Of a stretch of 64,000 nucleotides of DNA, positions 52,422 to 62,010 are shown one piece after another (position 1 is the stretch's first letter; the number at the start of each line of letters is the position of its first letter). The notes under the pieces are model-generated. The model was given only the letters and a program-made list of their open reading frames with translations, was not told where the DNA came from and searched no databases. Source of the stretch: Dulcicalothrix desertica PCC 7102 (GTDB taxonomy: Bacteria; Cyanobacteriota; Cyanobacteriia; Cyanobacteriales; Nostocaceae); the NCBI RefSeq assembly GCF_003991905.1, contig NZ_RSCL01000006.1:287733-351732 (forward strand), in the 5' to 3' direction. Both the position numbers and the translations under genes were made by a program.

Positions 52422-52982
52422 GTGAGCCAAACTGATAACTCCACAATTCAAGCTCTCTCTACGGAAGCGTCAAAGTTGCGTCAAGAATTGCAACTGCGTG
52501 ACCAGCTCGTACAACAACTTTCGCAAGAATTGTTTCGACTGGTCAAAGGCAATACAAACTTTATGCCTGGTCCGGAAGTTTCAGAGCGTCATCAAACTCA
52601 ACTGATAGCACTGCGTGAGCAGCTACAAGCAGTTGAGCAACAAGTCACGTTTTATCAAGACCAAATCACATCTCGTGATACAGAAATATATCAACTGCGG
52701 CAAACAGTTCAAGAACTGACCGACCGTAGTCGAATGTTAGAGCAAGTTGTACAAGAACTTCCGCAAATTTACCGTCGTAAATTTGAGGAGCGAATGGCGC
52801 CAGTTCGTGAGAAAGTGGCGACACTACAACGCGAAAACAGACAATTACAAGCAGAACTGCAAAGCGTTAGTTACCGTCTAGCTTTAAAAACTCGCACGGC
52901 AACGCACAGTGGTATAGATTTACCAAATTTTCCGCGTTTGTCATCTCCAGATGGAAATATGTCAACTGTTCCAAATGTATGA
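52422..52982 (+). CDS. Coiled-coil hypothetical protein
   Basis: 186 residues from a GTG start at 52422 (MSQTDNSTIQ). Residues ~12-155 form a long coiled coil (STEASKLRQELQLRDQLVQQLSQEL, then RTREQLQAVEQQ-like heptads and ENRQLQAELQSVSYRLAL), interrupted by a short Gly/Pro loop (NTNFMPGPEVSER). The tail is Ser/Pro-rich. No signal or membrane segment. It resembles structural or scaffold-type cyanobacterial proteins, but I do not recognise a family. Confidence 0.75.
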   Translation: MSQTDNSTIQALSTEASKLRQELQLRDQLVQQLSQELFRLVKGNTNFMPGPEVSERHQTQLIALREQLQAVEQQVTFYQDQITSRDTEIYQLRQTVQELTDRSRMLEQVVQELPQIYRRKFEERMAPVREKVATLQRENRQLQAELQSVSYRLALKTRTATHSGIDLPNFPRLSSPDGNMSTVPNV

Positions 52983-53315
52983 ACTAAATATATAAATAGT
53001 TGAGTGATAAGCTTAAAATTACGCTAAAAAATTAAAACTAAAATTCGACTAATAATTTAGCGATGCACGCATCTATATTTACTTACTTACACACGTAAAT
53101 ACATTGCATTATTTATCCAAGCAAGCCGTGAGTAATGGTCGTTTGCGCTCTTGCAATCAGTTACTAACACAGAAGCAAGACCATACTACGGCGCCTTTTT
53201 CACAGGTTACAATTGAGCGCTCGCACTATATAGTCATAGATATTGCTCAATAGTTGCTTGAAAATAAAATCAGAGGCTTAATCAGCTTAAACCATCGAAG
53301 GTTTAGATGTATTTT
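52983..53315. other. Intergenic region
   Basis: 333 bp between convergent genes. AT-rich with one GGCGCC (53190); no gene or strong hairpin seen. Confidence 0.5.
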
Positions 53316-53675
53316 TTAGTGTGTTGCAGCTAAAAAAGTTTCGTCATTGTCAGCAGTTAGAACTGCATCTTCATAAGAGTTATAAATTTCAAACACAGAG
53401 TCAAGTTGGGTAAGCTCTAAAACCAACCGAACAGGAGTTTGAACATTGCAAAGAACTAAACGACAACCATGTTGACGTGCAGCTTTTAAACCATTTACCA
53501 GTGGAACTAGACCAGAACTGTCCATGAAATTTACCTTAGCTAAGTCGATAACCCACAATTGGTTAGCACTTGGGGTAATTTCACTTATCTTTTGGTTCAA
53601 ATCAATTCCAGTTTGTGAATCAATGCGTTCACTAGGTTGGAACAAAACTACTTGGGACTCGGATGAATTAGTCAT
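53316..53675 (-). CDS. STAS-domain anti-sigma factor antagonist
   Basis: 119 residues spanning one STAS domain: RIDSQTGIDLNQKISEI, LWVIDLAKVNFMDSSGLVPLVNGLKAARQHGCRLVLCNV and LVLELTQLDSVFEIYN. S53 or S54 in MDSSGL is the phosphorylatable serine. Partner-switching proteins of this kind bind anti-sigma kinases. Single gene; its kinase and phosphatase are not nearby. Confidence 0.9.
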   Translation of the reverse strand: MTNSSESQVVLFQPSERIDSQTGIDLNQKISEITPSANQLWVIDLAKVNFMDSSGLVPLVNGLKAARQHGCRLVLCNVQTPVRLVLELTQLDSVFEIYNSYEDAVLTADNDETFLAATH

Positions 53676-54292
53676 GAATTTAATCAGGTAATTGTAACGG
53701 GCAAAAAACAGAAAAATGACATAAATAACAAATTCTTCTTAACCAGAAACTACTACACTACTCAGAAATTCTGAGTTGCGCTGCAATTTGCTTTAGTCGA
53801 AGAACATCAGTATTCATGCCGTATAAATTGTATTAACTATCTCAATATACGCATAAGATAACCATAAATTCGGTAGCTTTCGTATCTTTTACAGAGTTTT
53901 TATAATTTATCTATACATTTGTGAAGTTTTAATAAATATATCATGAAATCTTTATGTAAAACTGCTGGTATAGTCTACGTCTAAGTAAAAATTATTTAGA
54001 CAAGTCAAATTATTTACACTCCAACAGAAAATAACTTTTATTTGCTTTTAATAATTTCATTTGCTAGTACTTGAAATAGAACCGTAAAATTACTGTTCCC
54101 TTTGAATTAATAATTACCTCTACTTTTGGGAATATTAAATATAGGTATTTCCAATAATAACAATAAGATATTTTAATGCTCGTTGTAAGTACCGTTATAA
54201 GTACCTTAGTACTTCTCCCAAAATTTGACACCAAATGTCAAAACCCGTCAAGATATAGGTAAGGTAAACAAATGTAAATATAGCGGTAACAG
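53676..54292. other. AT-rich intergenic region between the STAS and DedA genes
   Basis: 617 bp between divergent genes. No gene seen. Includes TAAGTACCGTTATAAGTACC (54186-54205), a short direct repeat of TAAGTACC near the DedA gene that could be a regulatory site. Confidence 0.5.
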
Positions 54293-54924
54293 ATGTCGTT
54301 AGAATTTATCTCGCTGGAGAATATCCAAGAGATTGCTCACCACTATGGGTATTTGGCAATTTTTGTGGGTATATTATTAGAAAACTTAGGCATCCCGATT
54401 CCAGGGGAAACTGTGACGTTAGTTGGAGGTTTCCTTGCTGGTAGTAATGAACTAAGGTACTGGTTTGTATTATTTGATGCAGTAGCAGGCGCCACGATAG
54501 GTGGAATTTTCGGTTACTGGATAGGACGTGCAGGTGGTTGGCCGTTGTTAGTTAACTTTGGAAAACTGCTGCGTATTTCGGAAGTACGACTTTTAAGTAT
54601 TAAAGATAAATTTAGTGAAAATAGCGTCAAAACCGTATTTTTTGGTAGATTTTTTGCTCTCATACGAATTTTCTTGGCGCCGCTCGCAGGTATTGTTGGT
54701 ATGCCGTTCGCGGTAAATTCTTTCTAGTCAACATTGCAGGAGCTAGTATTTGGGGCAGTGTAATGGTAACGCTAGCTTACTTTGCAGGTAAAGTTGTCTC
54801 GTTAGAACAACTGGTTGCTTGGGTTAGTCAATTTGCACTTTTAGCCTTGTTAATTTTAGCGGCTGTTATATTTATTCCTTTATGGCTTGAATCTCGGCAA
54901 GAAAAAATTGGCACTGGAGAGTAG
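54293..54924 (+). pseudogene. DedA family membrane protein, frameshifted
   Basis: The first frame (54293-54727) gives 144 residues of a normal DedA protein: YGYLAIFVGILLENLGIPIPGETVTLVGGFLAG, GATIGGIFGYWIGRAGGW and FFGRFFALIRIFLAPLAGIVGMPFA. It then ends VNSF-stop. The next frame, from about 54718, continues the protein as FFLVNIAGASIWGSVMVTLAYFAGKVVSLEQLVAWV...IPLWLESRQEKIGTGE and stops at 54924. A one-base change near 54712-54717 (CGGTAAATTC) would join them into about 210 residues, the family size. Natural frameshift, sequencing error or programmed shift cannot be told apart here. DedA proteins are lipid carriers or flippases. Confidence 0.85.
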
Positions 54925-54935
54925 GCTTAACTTGC

Positions 54936-55499
54936 AACGGATGTAACGGATGCAACGGATGTAACGGATAAGTCAGATATATTTATATCCTCTAGGAAAA
55001 TAACGGATGGAGCCATAATTCCTAGAGGATAAGTTAGATACACTTATATAGCAGTCCTAAATCATTTGTAAAATCCGCACGCTGTAGAGACCGAATTAAT
55101 ACGGTCTCTACGTGGATACATTTTTCACAACTCATATGGGATTGCTATATCCTCTAGGAAAAAACCGGATGGTGTCAAAATTCCTAGAGGATAAGTTATA
55201 TATATTTATATCCTCTAGGAAAAGACCGGATGGAGCCAAAATTCCTAGAGGATAAGTCAGATACATTTATATCCTCTAGGAAAAGACCGGATGGAGCCAA
55301 AATTCCTAGAGGATAAGTCAGATACATTTATATCCTCTAGGAAAATAACGGATGGCGCCAAAATTCCTAGAGGATAAGTTAGATACATTGGAAAATTAAC
55401 AACGGTAATTAACTGATGTAACTGGGCTTGTAATTTGATAAAGCAGAAATTCGTTTGTAATGAATAACTCATCCGTTACATCCGTTACATCCGTTGCCA
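54936..55499. repeat. Repeat island bounded by inverted GGATGTAAC repeats
   Basis: The left end carries GCAACGGATGTAACGGATGC and the right end (about 55471-55499) carries CATCCGTTACATCCGTTGCC, inverted relative to each other. Between them lie the 61-bp hairpin units, a GTAGAGACC...GGTCTCTAC hairpin (55084-55111) and a unique stretch. It has the look of a composite of nested small palindromic elements or one MITE-like element. It sits between the convergent DedA and argG genes. Confidence 0.8.
54985..55389. repeat. 61-bp hairpin-bearing tandem repeat (five units)
   Basis: Units begin at 54985, 55147, 55208, 55269 and 55330; the last four are exactly 61 bp apart. Each contains ATCCTCTAGGAA and TTCCTAGAGGAT arms around CCGGATGG(A/C)GCC-type loop sequence, then AAGT(C/T)AGATACATTTAT. 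Loop variation (GTGTC, GAGCC, GCGCC) with conserved stems suggests selection on, or recent expansion of, a hairpin. Confidence 0.95.
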
Positions 55500-55504
55500 A
55501 CTAT

Positions 55505-56704
55505 TTATTGTCCTGTTTGTGACCAAACGCGGGTTGGCAGTCCCCAAACATAAATAAAGCCTTCGGCAGCTTTATGGTCGAACTGGTCTTCGGCGCCGTA
55601 TGTTGCCAGGTCAGGTGTATATAAAGTATTTTCAGAGCGGCGCCCAACAATTGTAGCGTTGCCTTTAAACAACTTTAAACGTACTGTTCCAGATACGCGC
55701 TCTTGGGTTTTTTGAATGAAAGCATCGAGTGCAGCTTTTAATGGGCTATACCATAAGCCGTTATAGACTATTTGGGTATAAGTTTGCTCGATTCCCCTTT
55801 TGTACTGGGTGACATCAGCAGTTAACGTCAAACTTTCTAAATCACGATGGGCATTGATTAAAACTATCATTGCTGGAGATTCGTAGATTTCCCGCGATTT
55901 AATTCCAACAAGACGGTTTTCAATCATATCAATCCGTCCAATACCGTGATTGCCTGCTGTTGTATTCAGCGTTTCGATTAATTCAACAGGATTTTTTGGT
56001 TCTCCGTTGATGGTTGTTGGAATACCCCTTACAAATCCGATTTCAATATATTCTGGTTCGTTAGGAGTGTCAGCTATTGCTTTGGTCATTTCATAGATTT
56101 CTTCGGGAGGTTCCATTGCTGGGTCTTCTAACACCCCCGCTTCTATACTCCGACCAAGTAAGTTTTTGTCAATACTATAGGGGGAAGATTTTTTGACGGG
56201 TGCTGGAATGCCAAAACGCTCACCGTAAGCAATTGTTTCTTCTCGACTCATTCCCCACTCGCGTGCTGGCGCCAAAATTTTTAAGTCTGGCTTTAAAGCA
56301 GCAGTTGAAACATCGAAACGTACTTGGTCATTACCTTTACCCGTACAACCATGTGCGATTGCATCTGCACCATATTTTTCTGCCACCTCTACTAATATTT
56401 TTGCAATTAGTGGACGTGCAAGCGCAGTTCCTAGAGGATAACGGTTCTCATATAAAGCATTCGCTTGAATGGCGCCAAAAGCATAATCCTTGATAAAAGT
56501 ATCTTTTACATCCATAACTAGTGATTCACTAGCACCCGATTTTAATGCTTTAGCGCGAATAGGCTCTAATTCATCACCCTGTCCTAAGTCAGCAGCGAGA
56601 GTAATTATCTCTTCTACACCCCATTCTTGTTTGAGGTAGGGAATACATACCGAAGTATCTACCCCACCAGAATATGCTAAAACAACCTTCTTTGCGCGAC
56701 CCAT
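55505..56704 (-). CDS. argG: Argininosuccinate synthase
   Basis: 399 residues from ATG 56704 (GGAG ribosome site at 6-base spacing). [21 protein letters not shown] is the PP-loop ATP motif; [48 protein letters not shown] and [22 protein letters not shown] are family hallmarks. It joins citrulline and aspartate in arginine synthesis. Monocistronic; the repeat island follows its stop codon. Confidence 0.98.
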   Translation of the reverse strand: MGRAKKVVLAYSGGVDTSVCIPYLKQEWGVEEIITLAADLGQGDELEPIRAKALKSGASESLVMDVKDTFIKDYAFGAIQANALYENRYPLGTALARPLIAKILVEVAEKYGADAIAHGCTGKGNDQVRFDVSTAALKPDLKILAPAREWGMSREETIAYGERFGIPAPVKKSSPYSIDKNLLGRSIEAGVLEDPAMEPPEEIYEMTKAIADTPNEPEYIEIGFVRGIPTTINGEPKNPVELIETLNTTAGNHGIGRIDMIENRLVGIKSREIYESPAMIVLINAHRDLESLTLTADVTQYKRGIEQTYTQIVYNGLWYSPLKAALDAFIQKTQERVSGTVRLKLFKGNATIVGRRSENTLYTPDLATYGAEDQFDHKAAEGFIYVWGLPTRVWSQTGQ

Positions 56705-56816
56705 TCGTTTCTCCAATTGGCAGCAATACCGAGGTCTATATTATCTGATGATTTAGCCAATGGGGGATATAGATAAGGAAGAATAGATAGTGGATAGCTG
56801 ACATAAAGGGGTAAAC

Positions 56817-57857
56817 ATGGGTAAGTACGATAAAATTTTTCAATCGGACGATGTATCTCAAGAGGAGCTAAGTCCAGAAGAAGCAGTTGCTGCTATTGCC
56901 GTTGTCACAACAGCAGCAGATGTAACGCTTGAAAATGTAGATATCGAAATGCTTGTTGATATCCTCTGGGGTTTTGAGGTATTTGAGCAGTATGACGACA
57001 ATGCACTTTCTGAAATTATTAGTAAATTAATTTCAATTGCGGAGACTGATGGGTTAGGTGCTTTATTTAACGCTGCGTCGGAGTTCCTTACTGACGAACT
57101 AGTTCTGGATGGGTTTGCGGCAGGAGTTAGCGTTTTAGTATCGGAGGATGATATTGATATTCCGAAAGCGAAAATGCCTTTACTCAAGCAGTTACAATCT
57201 GTGTTAGAAGTTGAAGACGAAGAAGCAAACGAAGTTATCGAAGAAGTTTTAACAGCGTTTGAGGAAGTTGAAGAAGATATTCTGGGTGATGAAACAACTG
57301 ATTTTGCAGAAGACCTTTATTCGTCTCCTGAAGGTAATTTTACTGTCTCCATTCCAGTTACTCCTGATGCAGGTGGAAAAATCCAGACTGCTGAAGGGAT
57401 GGTAAGTTTTTCTGATGACTACGGAACTTTACTAAGAATCGATTATTACCTTATTCCCCCATCCCAGCGAGCCGAAATTGATGATTCTGTTCGTGAGCAA
57501 TATTTTGAATCTGTTCTACTCGATAAATATATTCCTCAAGCAATAGTTGCTAATTTATCTTCTGCTTCTGTGGAATATACTGGTTTTTTACCGAACGAAA
57601 TGCAAGGCGCCTATTTTGCCTTGGTGAACATGCCTGGTGGCTGTACAATATCCAAACAAGAAAACAACGGTCATCCTCAAAGACTAGATGCATTTCGTGG
57701 CATCATCGCATTTCAACAACATGATTTTATATACATAGTTACTAGTCAGCGCTGCTTCTTTAGTGGTGAAACTCTTGACTCTATCGACACCGAAGCCGAA
57801 ACGATGAAAGCAAATATACTAGCATTCATCGACACAATGGAATTTTCCAACATCTAA
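56817..57857 (+). CDS. Acidic protein with TerB-like N-terminal domain
   Basis: 346 residues, very acidic. Residues ~20-155 are helical and TerB-like (PEEAVAAIAVVTTAADVTLENVDIEMLVDILWGFEVFEQYDD..., repeated as DGFAAGVSVLVSEDDIDIPKAKMPLLKQLQ); TerB domains occur in tellurite-resistance and stress-sensing proteins. Residues ~170-346 are a beta-rich domain (GNFTVSIPVTPDAGGKIQ, GYFALVNMPGGCTISKQ-like) of PsbP/DUF1795 appearance. No signal peptide. Function not established. Followed by a dispersed repeat, then sodB. Confidence 0.75.
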   Translation: MGKYDKIFQSDDVSQEELSPEEAVAAIAVVTTAADVTLENVDIEMLVDILWGFEVFEQYDDNALSEIISKLISIAETDGLGALFNAASEFLTDELVLDGFAAGVSVLVSEDDIDIPKAKMPLLKQLQSVLEVEDEEANEVIEEVLTAFEEVEEDILGDETTDFAEDLYSSPEGNFTVSIPVTPDAGGKIQTAEGMVSFSDDYGTLLRIDYYLIPPSQRAEIDDSVREQYFESVLLDKYIPQAIVANLSSASVEYTGFLPNEMQGAYFALVNMPGGCTISKQENNGHPQRLDAFRGIIAFQQHDFIYIVTSQRCFFSGETLDSIDTEAETMKANILAFIDTMEFSNI

Positions 57858-57892
57858 CATCCCAGCACTCCATTCCCATTAATTTTGATGGG

Positions 57893-57922
57893 TTGTAGCA
57901 CAGGCATCCTTGCCTGTGTGGT
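57893..57922. repeat. GTAGCACAGGCATCCTTGCC element, second copy
   Basis: Same 27-bp hairpin element as at 11964-11999, again shortly after a gene end. Confidence 0.85.
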
Positions 57923-58154
57923 TAATATATCTTTTACCTTATTAGACGCAGAATACACAGAGAAAAAAGAGTAAGAGAATATCAACTTCATGCCAAAGAT
58001 ACATTCCAAAAATCTGCTAAATGTGTGACGTTATTTGTGTAAACGTCAAAATTGCCGCTCCAAAAGCACATTTACTTGTAAAATCAGAATATTAAGTTTT
58101 ATAACAAGCGCTCAAAGCTCTAAACTAAAAACGGTAAAGAGAGGATTTCACACA

Positions 58155-58757
58155 ATGGCATTTGAACAACCACCACTCCCCTTTGCAAAAGATGCGCTCG
58201 AACCATACGGCATGAAAGCCGAAACCTTTGAATATCATTATGGTAAGCATCACAAAGCTTATGTAGATAATCTCAACAAGTTGGTTGATGGTACCGATTT
58301 AGCCAACAAGTCACTTGAAGAGGTAATTCAAATCTCCTTCAAAGATTCTTCCAAAGCTGGCGTTTTCAATAATGCAGCCCAAGTTTGGAATCATACATTC
58401 TTTTGGAACTGTTTGAAACCTTCAGGTGGCGGCGCCCCTAATGGTGACCTCAGCGCTCGAATTGAGAAAGACTTTGGTGGCTATGATAAGTTCGCTGAAG
58501 AATTCTCAAATGCTGCTGCAACCCAGTTTGGTAGCGGTTGGGCCTGGTTGGTTGATGATGGTGGCAAGCTTTCTATCATGAAAACACCAAACGCCGAAAA
58601 CCCACTTGCACACGGCAAAAAAGCATTATTAACTCTCGATGTATGGGAACACGCATACTATATCGATTTTAAAAATGCTCGCCCTGCGTTTATCAAGAAC
58701 TTCCTTGATAAACTAGTTAACTGGGATTTCGTCGCTCACAACATGACAGCTGCCTAA
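58155..58757 (+). CDS. sodB: Fe superoxide dismutase
   Basis: 200 residues from ATG 58155, the conserved N-terminus AFEQPPLPFAKDALEPYGM; upstream codons in the same frame are not coding. Metal-site regions EYHYGKHHKAYVDNLN, VWNHTFFWNCLKP and LTLDVWEHAYYIDFKNARP are all present. AAATQFGSGWAWL, with its Gln, marks the Fe type over the Mn type. It removes superoxide in the cytoplasm. A GAGAGGATT ribosome site precedes the start. Confidence 0.97.
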   Translation: MAFEQPPLPFAKDALEPYGMKAETFEYHYGKHHKAYVDNLNKLVDGTDLANKSLEEVIQISFKDSSKAGVFNNAAQVWNHTFFWNCLKPSGGGAPNGDLSARIEKDFGGYDKFAEEFSNAAATQFGSGWAWLVDDGGKLSIMKTPNAENPLAHGKKALLTLDVWEHAYYIDFKNARPAFIKNFLDKLVNWDFVAHNMTAA

Positions 58758-58765
58758 GCTAGTAA

Positions 58766-58819
58766 GGGCGGGTTAACAAGGATTTTAAATTTCGTTTTAA
58801 GATATTTGTAAACCCGCCC
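58766..58819. repeat. GGGCGGGTT / AACCCGCCC hairpin element, third copy
   Basis: GGGCGGGTT (58766-58774) and AACCCGCCC (58811-58819) arms stand 9 bp after the sodB stop. Related to the elements in the ribosomal protein cluster; may act as a terminator for sodB. Confidence 0.85.
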
Positions 58820-58840
58820 CAACAGATATAATCCAAACGG

Positions 58841-59047
58841 ATGGATAGCAAAGATATAGCCCATTACATCAATATCACAAACGGCGCCTCTAAACCTTGG
58901 CTGCTGGTTCAACTGCGACTCAAAAAGCTGCAAGAGCGTCGTGCCGAAATTTCTCACGAAGAATATGTAAAAGAATTAGAAGATATTCACGAAGATATGA
59001 TGAAACTCGGTGAGTGGTGGCGTGGAAAAGAAAGTGAAGTTTTTTGA
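58841..59047 (+). CDS. Small conserved hypothetical protein
   Basis: 68 residues: MDSKDIAHYINITNGASKPWLLVQLRLKKLQERRAEISHEEYVKELEDIHEDMMKLGEWWRGKESEVF. Helical and charged, no signal peptide. It reads like a conserved small cyanobacterial protein. Codon usage and length suit a real gene, but function is unknown. It lies between sodB and purM on the same strand. Confidence 0.65.
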   Translation: MDSKDIAHYINITNGASKPWLLVQLRLKKLQERRAEISHEEYVKELEDIHEDMMKLGEWWRGKESEVF

Positions 59048-59135
59048 TATTAGCTTTGTTAAAAAAAAATAAAAATTTGTATTCGTGTGATGATAGCCTA
59101 GTAAGTCGTTGGATTGATAACGGTGTTTTGACGAC

Positions 59136-60161
59136 ATGGATTACCGCGAGGCTGGAGTTGATGTTGAGGCAGGTCGAGCTTTTGTAAATCAAATTCGCAA
59201 TTTGGTTCATAGTACGTTTAGACCTGAAGTTCTGGGTGGATTGGGTGGTTTCGGCGGTTGCTTTCAATTACCTTCTGGCTATAAGGAACCTGTGCTTGTG
59301 TCGGGTACCGATGGTGTGGGAACGAAGCTCAAAATCGCGCATATGCTCAACCGTCACGATACAGTTGGTATTGATTTAGTTGCGATGTGCGTTAATGATA
59401 TATTGACCAACGGCGCCGAACCTTTGTTTTTTTTAGATTATGTCGCAACCGGAAAGTTAGAACCCGAACAACTCACTCAAGTCGTAGCAGGTATTGCTTC
59501 GGGATGTAAGCAAGCAGGTTGTGCTTTACTTGGTGGTGAAACGGCTGAAATGCCAGGATTTTATCAAGCTGGTGAGTATGACTTGGCTGGTTTTTGTGTA
59601 GGAATTGTTGAAAAAAGTCTTTTACTTGATACTTCACAGGTACAAATTGGAGATATTGCTATCGCACTACCAAGTACTGGTGTTCATAGTAATGGTTATA
59701 GCTTGGTACGAAAAATTATTAGCGATAATAATTTGGCATGGGATGATAAACCAAATATACTTGGTGGTAAAAGTTTAGGTGATACTTTTTTGACTCCAAC
59801 ACAAATTTACGTTAAGCCAATATTAGCAGCGCGCGCTTCAGGACTAGAAATTCACGGGATGGCACATATTACAGGTGGTGGGTTGCCAGAAAATTTACCG
59901 CGTTGTCTCGGTGCAGGTCAAGCAATTAAAATCGAATTGAATTGGACTATTCCACCTGTGTTTGAATGGCTCGCACAAACAGGTGATGTTGGTCAAGCTG
60001 CAATGTACAACACTTTTAATATGGGTGTTGGATTTGTTGTGATAGTTCCACCACAGCAAGCAGAGCAAACAATTAATTACTTTGCTTCATATAACATTAC
60101 AGCTTCAAAGATTGGAGAAGTCGTTTCTGGCACCGGTGAATTAATAGGTATACCTACTTAA
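59136..60161 (+). CDS. purM: Phosphoribosylformylglycinamidine cyclo-ligase (AIR synthetase)
   Basis: 341 residues: [79 protein letters not shown] and [17 protein letters not shown] are all PurM motifs. It closes the imidazole ring in purine synthesis using ATP. Normal length; the plus-strand purM stands alone. Confidence 0.98.
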   Translation: MDYREAGVDVEAGRAFVNQIRNLVHSTFRPEVLGGLGGFGGCFQLPSGYKEPVLVSGTDGVGTKLKIAHMLNRHDTVGIDLVAMCVNDILTNGAEPLFFLDYVATGKLEPEQLTQVVAGIASGCKQAGCALLGGETAEMPGFYQAGEYDLAGFCVGIVEKSLLLDTSQVQIGDIAIALPSTGVHSNGYSLVRKIISDNNLAWDDKPNILGGKSLGDTFLTPTQIYVKPILAARASGLEIHGMAHITGGGLPENLPRCLGAGQAIKIELNWTIPPVFEWLAQTGDVGQAAMYNTFNMGVGFVVIVPPQQAEQTINYFASYNITASKIGEVVSGTGELIGIPT

Positions 60162-60175
60162 TATTTGTATTAAAA

Positions 60176-60206
60176 GCAGCCCGGTTTCGTAGAAGTTACC
60201 GGGTTT
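60176..60206. repeat. Degenerate CCCGGTTTC / ACCGGG hairpin after purM
   Basis: CCCGGTTTCGTAGAAGTTACCGGG resembles a fused, shortened relative of the AAACCGGGTTTC palindromes. It probably forms the purM transcript end. Confidence 0.5.
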
Positions 60207-60408
60207 AATTAATATGACCAATCGAAAATACTCATGACTATAAGCTTTTAAATTTGCTAACGTAGTCTTAACATATCGCAAAATTTTGCCACACATTATT
60301 ACAAAAATCACGGTTGACACTACAAAATAGTGCTGAATGTGACAAAAATCATAGAAGGTGTATCTAAAAAGTAAAAATAAATACTATTTAACTTAAATAG
60401 AAGAGGTT

Positions 60409-61095
60409 ATGACTGTAAATTTTGCTCGCACTGTTGCGTCTAAAGAGCTTTTAAAGGAAGTATTCCAAAATATTAGTGCTTCATCTTGCCCTCAATTTTA
60501 TAACTTTCACCTGCACACAGTTTATTCAGATGGGAAGTTACAACCAGATGCGTTGATCGAACAAGCAATTGCTTATGGTTTGAAGGGACTAGCAATTACT
60601 GACCACCACGCAATTGGGGGTTATGAAGCTGCTATGTCATGGCTTAAAGATTGGAAATGGAAGAACCAAGGATGTAAAACACCACATTTGTGGAGTGGTG
60701 TAGAAATTAACGCCAATTTATTAGGCGCCGAAGTTCATATTCTAGGTTATGCGTTTGATGTTGAACACCCAAGCATGAAGCCATATATCCAGCGACGATG
60801 TGTGACTGGTGATGATTATGAAGCGAAAAATGTAATTGCCGCTATTCATGAAGCTTCGGGACTAGCAGTACTTGCCCACCCAGCGCGCTACCGAAGGGCG
60901 TTGTTTGAATTAATTCCAGAAGCAGCTAGGCTGGGAATCGACGCGGTAGAGGCTTTTTATGCTTATAACAACCCTAAACCTTGGAAACCCAGTACGATTG
61001 AAACTGAACAAGTGCTTCGTCTTGCAGACCAATATGGTTTGTATGCTACCTGCGGTACTGATACACACGGTTTAAGTTTATTGCAGCGTTTGTAA
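60409..61095 (+). CDS. PHP domain phosphoesterase
   Basis: 228 residues. PHP metal-binding motifs in order: NFHLHTVYSDGKL, ITDHHAIGGY, GVEINANL, AVLAHPAR and CGTDTHGL. PHP proteins are polymerase-associated exonucleases or phosphatases acting on phosphoesters; this short form resembles nucleotide or 3',5'-nucleoside bisphosphate phosphatases. The substrate is unknown. It starts after AAGAGG, and the DUF2993 gene follows after 90 bp. Confidence 0.9.
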   Translation: MTVNFARTVASKELLKEVFQNISASSCPQFYNFHLHTVYSDGKLQPDALIEQAIAYGLKGLAITDHHAIGGYEAAMSWLKDWKWKNQGCKTPHLWSGVEINANLLGAEVHILGYAFDVEHPSMKPYIQRRCVTGDDYEAKNVIAAIHEASGLAVLAHPARYRRALFELIPEAARLGIDAVEAFYAYNNPKPWKPSTIETEQVLRLADQYGLYATCGTDTHGLSLLQRL

Positions 61096-61185
61096 TTGCC
61101 CAGTCGTTTTAAACGGATATACCGACTTGCTGTATTGTTCATATTTTGTTACAAAAATACATGGAAGTATAAATACCAAACGCAA

Positions 61186-61980
61186 ATGTTCGGCGGACTA
61201 ACTGGTTTAACAGATCCAAAAGGCACTGACTGGGGAGAGCGTATGCTCAACACAGTAGCGAGTCAGACTATTCGCCATTTGTTTACAAAAAGCGAGTCTG
61301 TCGAAGTCTCTGTGCGTTGCTTTCCAAGCAGCAAGTTATTGCAAGGTAGTATTGACAGTTTTAAGATGAGCGGACGAGGTTTAATGATTCGTCGCGACTT
61401 CGCAGTCGAGGAGATGTCATTTGAAACTGATGCAGTCGCAATTGATTTTAGTTCGGTACTAAGTGGAAAGCTAAAACTCAAGCAACCAACACAAGCTGTT
61501 GCCCAAGTTGTTTTATCTGAAGCTGGTATTAATCAGGCTTTTGGCGCCGAACTTGTCACAAAGCGTCTAGACAATCTATCATTACCACAATTAACTGAGC
61601 TATCAGGTGGTAATCCTGTTTCGTTTAAAGATGTTCAAGTGGAGCTTCTACCAGAGAACCGTTTGAAGATTATTGCTAAAGCTGATTTTAATAACGGCGA
61701 ACTCATACCTATTATTATGACCGTTACTATTGGTATTCAAAAACGGCGCCGTGTTTCGTTTCAAAATCCAGAAATAGACCTAATTACTGTATCAGAAGAA
61801 CAAAAGGATTCTTCAAAGACTTTGGGATTGATACTGGCAGAGATTTTAGATAATATGGTTGATTTAGACCGCTTTGACTTGGATGGCGTCAAAATGCGGT
61901 TAAACCGTTTGGAAACCGAAGGCAAAAATCTAATTTTTAGTGGTTATGCGGAAATTGAAAGAATTCCGCAAACTGGTTAA
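61186..61980 (+). CDS. DUF2993 (LmeA-like phospholipid-binding) protein
   Basis: 264 residues from ATG 61186 (MFGGLTGLTDP), chosen because upstream codons do not look coding. The body is a repetitive beta structure: SVEVSVRCFPSSKLLQGSIDSFKMSGRGLMIRRDFAVEEMSFETDAVAIDFSSVLSGKLKLKQPTQA, the DUF2993 pattern, related to LmeA lipid-binding proteins. No signal peptide is evident. It may be membrane-associated through a lipid. Confidence 0.85.
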   Translation: MFGGLTGLTDPKGTDWGERMLNTVASQTIRHLFTKSESVEVSVRCFPSSKLLQGSIDSFKMSGRGLMIRRDFAVEEMSFETDAVAIDFSSVLSGKLKLKQPTQAVAQVVLSEAGINQAFGAELVTKRLDNLSLPQLTELSGGNPVSFKDVQVELLPENRLKIIAKADFNNGELIPIIMTVTIGIQKRRRVSFQNPEIDLITVSEEQKDSSKTLGLILAEILDNMVDLDRFDLDGVKMRLNRLETEGKNLIFSGYAEIERIPQTG

Positions 61981-61982
61981 GT

Positions 61983-62004
61983 AATGGTGGGCTTCAGCCC
62001 ACCC
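61983..62004. terminator. GGTGGGCTTCAGCCCACC hairpin between convergent genes
   Basis: GGTGGGCT and AGCCCACC arms with a two-base loop, between the DUF2993 gene stop (61980) and the ugd stop (62011). It could serve both directions and resembles a dispersed cyanobacterial palindrome. Confidence 0.6.
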
Positions 62005-62010
62005 TACAGT

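Noticed and set aside
54985-55389. Possible CRISPR array or plasmid-type iteron origin
   Set aside because: The 61-bp units are near-identical throughout, with no unique spacers, and there is no replication gene beside them.
58035-58154. 40-codon N-terminal extension of SodB as a possible targeting peptide
   Set aside because: The stretch is non-conserved spacer-like sequence, and the ATG at 58155 has a ribosome site and the standard Fe-SOD N-terminus.
61096-61185. 30-codon N-terminal extension of the DUF2993 protein
   Set aside because: The extension is basic, aromatic-rich and unlike a signal peptide; the conserved-looking protein begins at ATG 61186.
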